From Roseburia sp. (GTDB lineage: Bacteria > Bacillota > Clostridia > Lachnospirales > Lachnospiraceae): DNA of 64,000 nucleotides. The stretch lies in assembly GCA_017549185.1 (NCBI GenBank), contig JAFYVJ010000057.1, forward strand, positions 1 to 64,000, read 5' to 3'. Below the pieces are notes generated by a model. The model worked only from the letters and a program-made list of their open reading frames with translations. It was not told the DNA's origin and made no database searches. Positions 61,529-64,000 of this stretch are shown piece by piece; within the stretch, counting starts at the first letter, position 1, and each line of letters starts with the position of its first letter. Position numbers and translations under genes: made by a program.

Positions 61529-62605
61529 CTATTTCCAAGTATAAGAAACAGTAATATCATTTCCTTTTACATCAACTTTTGCATAAGCACCTGATACCAT
61601 CGCCATCATTGGTGCAAGATGCCCGATATCCAAATCCATAATAATCGGCACATCATATTCCTTCAACAAATCTACTACCGCATTATAATGGTCAAGCCCC
61701 ATAATATCCTGTCCAAAACAAAGCGGTCGGCCGATTAAAAATCCTTTCACATACTCAAACCATCCTGCATTTTTCATTTGCCACACAGCACGACGGATTG
61801 CCATTACATTCAAGTCACAGCTTTCTATAAACCAAATAATACCATCTTCTTTATAACGCTCATTAAATCCTTTTACATCATCAAATTTTGTACCCAGCAG
61901 GTTCACCAGACAATCCATACATCCACCTACCAGACGACCTTCCATCTTTACTTCTAGCTCAGGATTTTCTTTTCCCCACAAAACATTCCATTCTTCTTTC
62001 ACATTTCTCTCAGGCAAATATATGCGACTGTTTCTTTCTTCTGTCAAGTTATATGGTACAAGCGGATGCTCCTTATCCTTTAAAGATTCTCTTTCCCAAA
62101 GAGTATATCCTGACACGCTGCTTTTCTTTCCACACAATATATCATATGTATCCTGTAAACTCTCATCCCAAGGCTCCATACCAAAAGTCTGAGCACATGG
62201 TCCATAAATTGCTGCCGTATCACAAAGTGTCGTTAACAAAAATGTCATATTGGTATTATCCGAATATCCCATGTACCATTTTGGTTCAGCGGCTTTGATT
62301 GCCTCAAAATCCACATTACTCATGGTCTCGCACATCATCTCACCGCCACCTACTGATATCAGTACATCATTATCTGCACTACAATAATACTCCGTCAATT
62401 CTTTTCCACAAGCTTCTGGCGTATTACTAATACCGATACCACATCCTTCATAACAGTTAGGCCCCAAATCCAATTCATGTCCCAACTTCTTGAATTTCTC
62501 TAATGAACTATCAAAAGCTGTCTTATAAGGTTCTGTATTACAACCAAAGGATGGTGCCACAAAACCAATTGTTCCATTTTTTGTCAGAAATTTCGGATAT
62601 TTCAT
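61529..62605 (-). CDS. S66-family peptidase (LD-carboxypeptidase / MccF-like)
   Basis: A 358-aa serine peptidase. The N-terminal TIGFVAPSFG, the nucleophile segment MGYSDNTNMTFLL (Ser near 117) and the later Glu and His region (LVGGCMDCLVNLLGTKF; DLDIGHLAPMM) are typical. Relatives cleave L,D-bonds in murein tetrapeptides or inactivate microcin C7; the longer size and the central insert lean to MccF-like. No microcin genes are nearby. Confidence 0.85.
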   Translation of the reverse strand: MKYPKFLTKNGTIGFVAPSFGCNTEPYKTAFDSSLEKFKKLGHELDLGPNCYEGCGIGISNTPEACGKELTEYYCSADNDVLISVGGGEMMCETMSNVDFEAIKAAEPKWYMGYSDNTNMTFLLTTLCDTAAIYGPCAQTFGMEPWDESLQDTYDILCGKKSSVSGYTLWERESLKDKEHPLVPYNLTEERNSRIYLPERNVKEEWNVLWGKENPELEVKMEGRLVGGCMDCLVNLLGTKFDDVKGFNERYKEDGIIWFIESCDLNVMAIRRAVWQMKNAGWFEYVKGFLIGRPLCFGQDIMGLDHYNAVVDLLKEYDVPIIMDLDIGHLAPMMAMVSGAYAKVDVKGNDITVSYTWK

Positions 62606-62648
62606 ACGTTCTTCCTTCTCTCTATCTTCTCTTATTCCCTAGTCGAGT

Positions 62649-63107
62649 CTACCAGCTTGTCTCAAAAATATGTACAAACTCCTCTAATCCATCTCTGTCT
62701 TCTTCATCAAAACGAGCCAACTTCGGACTATCAATATCCAATACGCCAACAATTTCACCATTTACATGTATTGGCAAAACAATTTCTGAATTAGACGCCG
62801 AGTCACAGGCTATATGACCTGGAAACAAATGAACATCTTCTACTAACATAATCTCATCACGTTCTACTGCGGTACCACACACACCTTTTCCCACACAAAT
62901 CTCGATACAAGCTGTTTTTCCTTGAAAAGGTCCTAACACCAGCATACCATTTTCTATCAGGTAAAATCCTGCCCAGTTAATATCTTCTAAGGTATTATAT
63001 AACAAGGCAGCTGCATTTGCCATATTAGCAATGTGATATGGTACATCACAGATTAGTGCCTGTAACTGTGCATTCATCAATTTATACTGCTCTGATTTTT
63101 TACTCAT
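62649..63107 (-). CDS. Free methionine-(R)-sulfoxide reductase, GAF type
   Basis: A 152-aa GAF-fold enzyme. Three cysteines at 67, 77 and 101 have the 10- and 24-residue spacing of the catalytic cysteines of E. coli fRMsr (84, 94, 118), which supports activity. It repairs free oxidised methionine. It lies 32 nt downstream of the aminotransferase gene and may share its transcript, fitting a sulfur-amino-acid theme. Confidence 0.88.
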   Translation of the reverse strand: MSKKSEQYKLMNAQLQALICDVPYHIANMANAAALLYNTLEDINWAGFYLIENGMLVLGPFQGKTACIEICVGKGVCGTAVERDEIMLVEDVHLFPGHIACDSASNSEIVLPIHVNGEIVGVLDIDSPKLARFDEEDRDGLEEFVHIFETSW

Positions 63108-63139
63108 AAAATCCCCCCATATTTAACACATTAATTTTT

Positions 63140-64000
63140 TTAAAAAACATATTTTTTTAGTCTATCCATTGCCTCTGCCACAAGGCTATGCGGTAGTGCA
63201 AGATTCATACGAATCGTATTATTCATACTAAACTGTCTGCCATCCTGCCAGATAACGCCAACTTCCACACCAGCTCGCAACAATTCATCCAATGTCTTAT
63301 TATTCTCGTTCAACCATTCCTCCACATCAAGATATAACATATACGTACCCTGTGGCTTAGAAAGCTTCACCCCTTTGAAGTTCTCCATAATAAAATCATA
63401 TGCATAATCTACATTCTGTTTTAATACCTGACAAAGTTCTCCTACCCATTCCTGCCCCTCTGAGCGATATGCACCGATAAGAGCATGCATAGACAATACA
63501 TTCATAGAATTGTAATGTGTGATAGAACCTTGTCGTTTCACTTTATCATTCAAATACTTATTATAAATAATATGATAAGAGCCAATTAATCCGGCAAGGT
63601 TAAACGTCTTCGATGGTGCATAAATAGCAATCGTACGCTGTTTTGCATCTTCAGATATACTCTGTGTCGGAATATGCTTATGTCCCTCTAAAATCAAATC
63701 TGACCAAATTTCATCTGAAATAACTACACAATCATTATCTTTATAAACTTTCATAGCACCTTCAATTTCTTCCCGTTCCCATACACGTCCGGTCGGATTG
63801 TGCGGAGTACAAAAAATCGCAAAGTGAATATTATTCTCTTTCATTTTTTTATCCATGTCGTCAAAATCCATACGCCAGGTGCCATTTTCATCTTTTTTCA
63901 AATCACTATAAATAATCTTACGTCCCAGATCCTCTAACACATGTAAAAAACCTACATAACATGGTCTATGTACAAGTATCGGCTCTCCTTGAGAAGTAAA
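63140..64000 (-). CDS. MalY/PatB-type PLP aminotransferase (partial, N terminus outside window)
   Basis: The C-terminal 286 residues of a fold-type I PLP enzyme; the frame is open to the window edge (FTSQGEPILVHRPCYVGF). The PLP lysine is in YAPSKTFNLAGLIGS, and FCTPHNPTGRVW and ISDEIWSDLIL carry the Asn and Asp that hold the cofactor. MalY/PatB proteins have cystathionine beta-lyase activity and some also regulate. The first ~100 residues are missing, so an internal start at 63940 is not the real one. Confidence 0.9.
   Translation of the reverse strand, partial: FTSQGEPILVHRPCYVGFLHVLEDLGRKIIYSDLKKDENGTWRMDFDDMDKKMKENNIHFAIFCTPHNPTGRVWEREEIEGAMKVYKDNDCVVISDEIWSDLILEGHKHIPTQSISEDAKQRTIAIYAPSKTFNLAGLIGSYHIIYNKYLNDKVKRQGSITHYNSMNVLSMHALIGAYRSEGQEWVGELCQVLKQNVDYAYDFIMENFKGVKLSKPQGTYMLYLDVEEWLNENNKTLDELLRAGVEVGVIWQDGRQFSMNNTIRMNLALPHSLVAEAMDRLKKYVF

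Overview
The window reads as chromosome of a low-GC, spore-forming, motile anaerobe of the Lachnospiraceae (Clostridia). I infer this from SpoVT, a paired [4Fe-4S] L-serine dehydratase, NADP-type GdhA, ECF ThiT under a TPP riboswitch, many c-di-GMP proteins, a textbook sigma-28 promoter near 60.8 kb, and large serine recombinases with defence cargo. No rRNA, tRNA or CRISPR array was seen. Almost every gene is on the minus strand; the exceptions are the 13.5-16.8 kb transposon, lgt, thiT and a 187-aa protein at 60.9 kb.

Region 1 (1-13 kb) is an accessory island: a stand-alone EVE-like gene with a -1 frameshift at a slippery heptamer, an unknown protein, a PIN/RelB-type toxin-antitoxin pair, a KAP NTPase, a four-helix membrane protein, a large serine recombinase preceded by a 56-aa ORF and a catalytically dead recombinase paralogue, an HTH repressor with helically phased GTTCGC repeats, an AbiEi/AbiEii pair, and an HTH plus GAF-SARP-like regulator pair. 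The recombinase 3' end, its terminator and a downstream promoter exist as two ~270-bp direct repeats with cargo between them, and a third, diverged tail lies further on. This looks like serial accretion of cargo next to the recombinase.

Region 2 (13.0-17.2 kb) is a ~3.2-kb TnsB/TnsC-like transposon (zinc-ribbon protein, DDE transposase, AAA ATPase). It lies between a 5'-truncated VanY-type peptidase and a truncated recombinase, so its flanks have been rearranged.

Region 3 (17.2-45 kb) is housekeeping: an ECF sigma factor and its membrane partner, an RNA m5U methyltransferase, sdaAB/sdaAA, a CDF transporter, lepB, lgt, a CBS protein, degV-plsC, gdhA, riboswitch-controlled thiT, a MATE exporter, a hybrid histidine kinase with its response regulator, a ROK glucokinase, PBP1A, a YhaN/YhaO-like nuclease pair, spoVT, and the aromatic operon aroF-pheA-tyrA. 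Upstream of aroF lies an unannotated 25-codon leader peptide with eight consecutive Phe/Tyr codons, followed by an intrinsic terminator and preceded by a strong promoter. This is a ribosome-mediated attenuator and the best new regulatory element in the window.

Region 4 (46-64 kb) holds two large GGDEF-EAL proteins, an NCS2 purine permease, and a closely spaced run: an NfeD protein, a 2-hydroxyacid dehydrogenase, an LTA-synthase-like sulfatase, an HD-GYP-receiver protein and an amino-acid ABC transporter. The transporter's binding domain appears circularly permuted and fused to the permease. Then come the sigma-28-type gene, an S66 peptidase, a free-methionine-sulfoxide reductase and a MalY/PatB-type aminotransferase that runs off the right edge.
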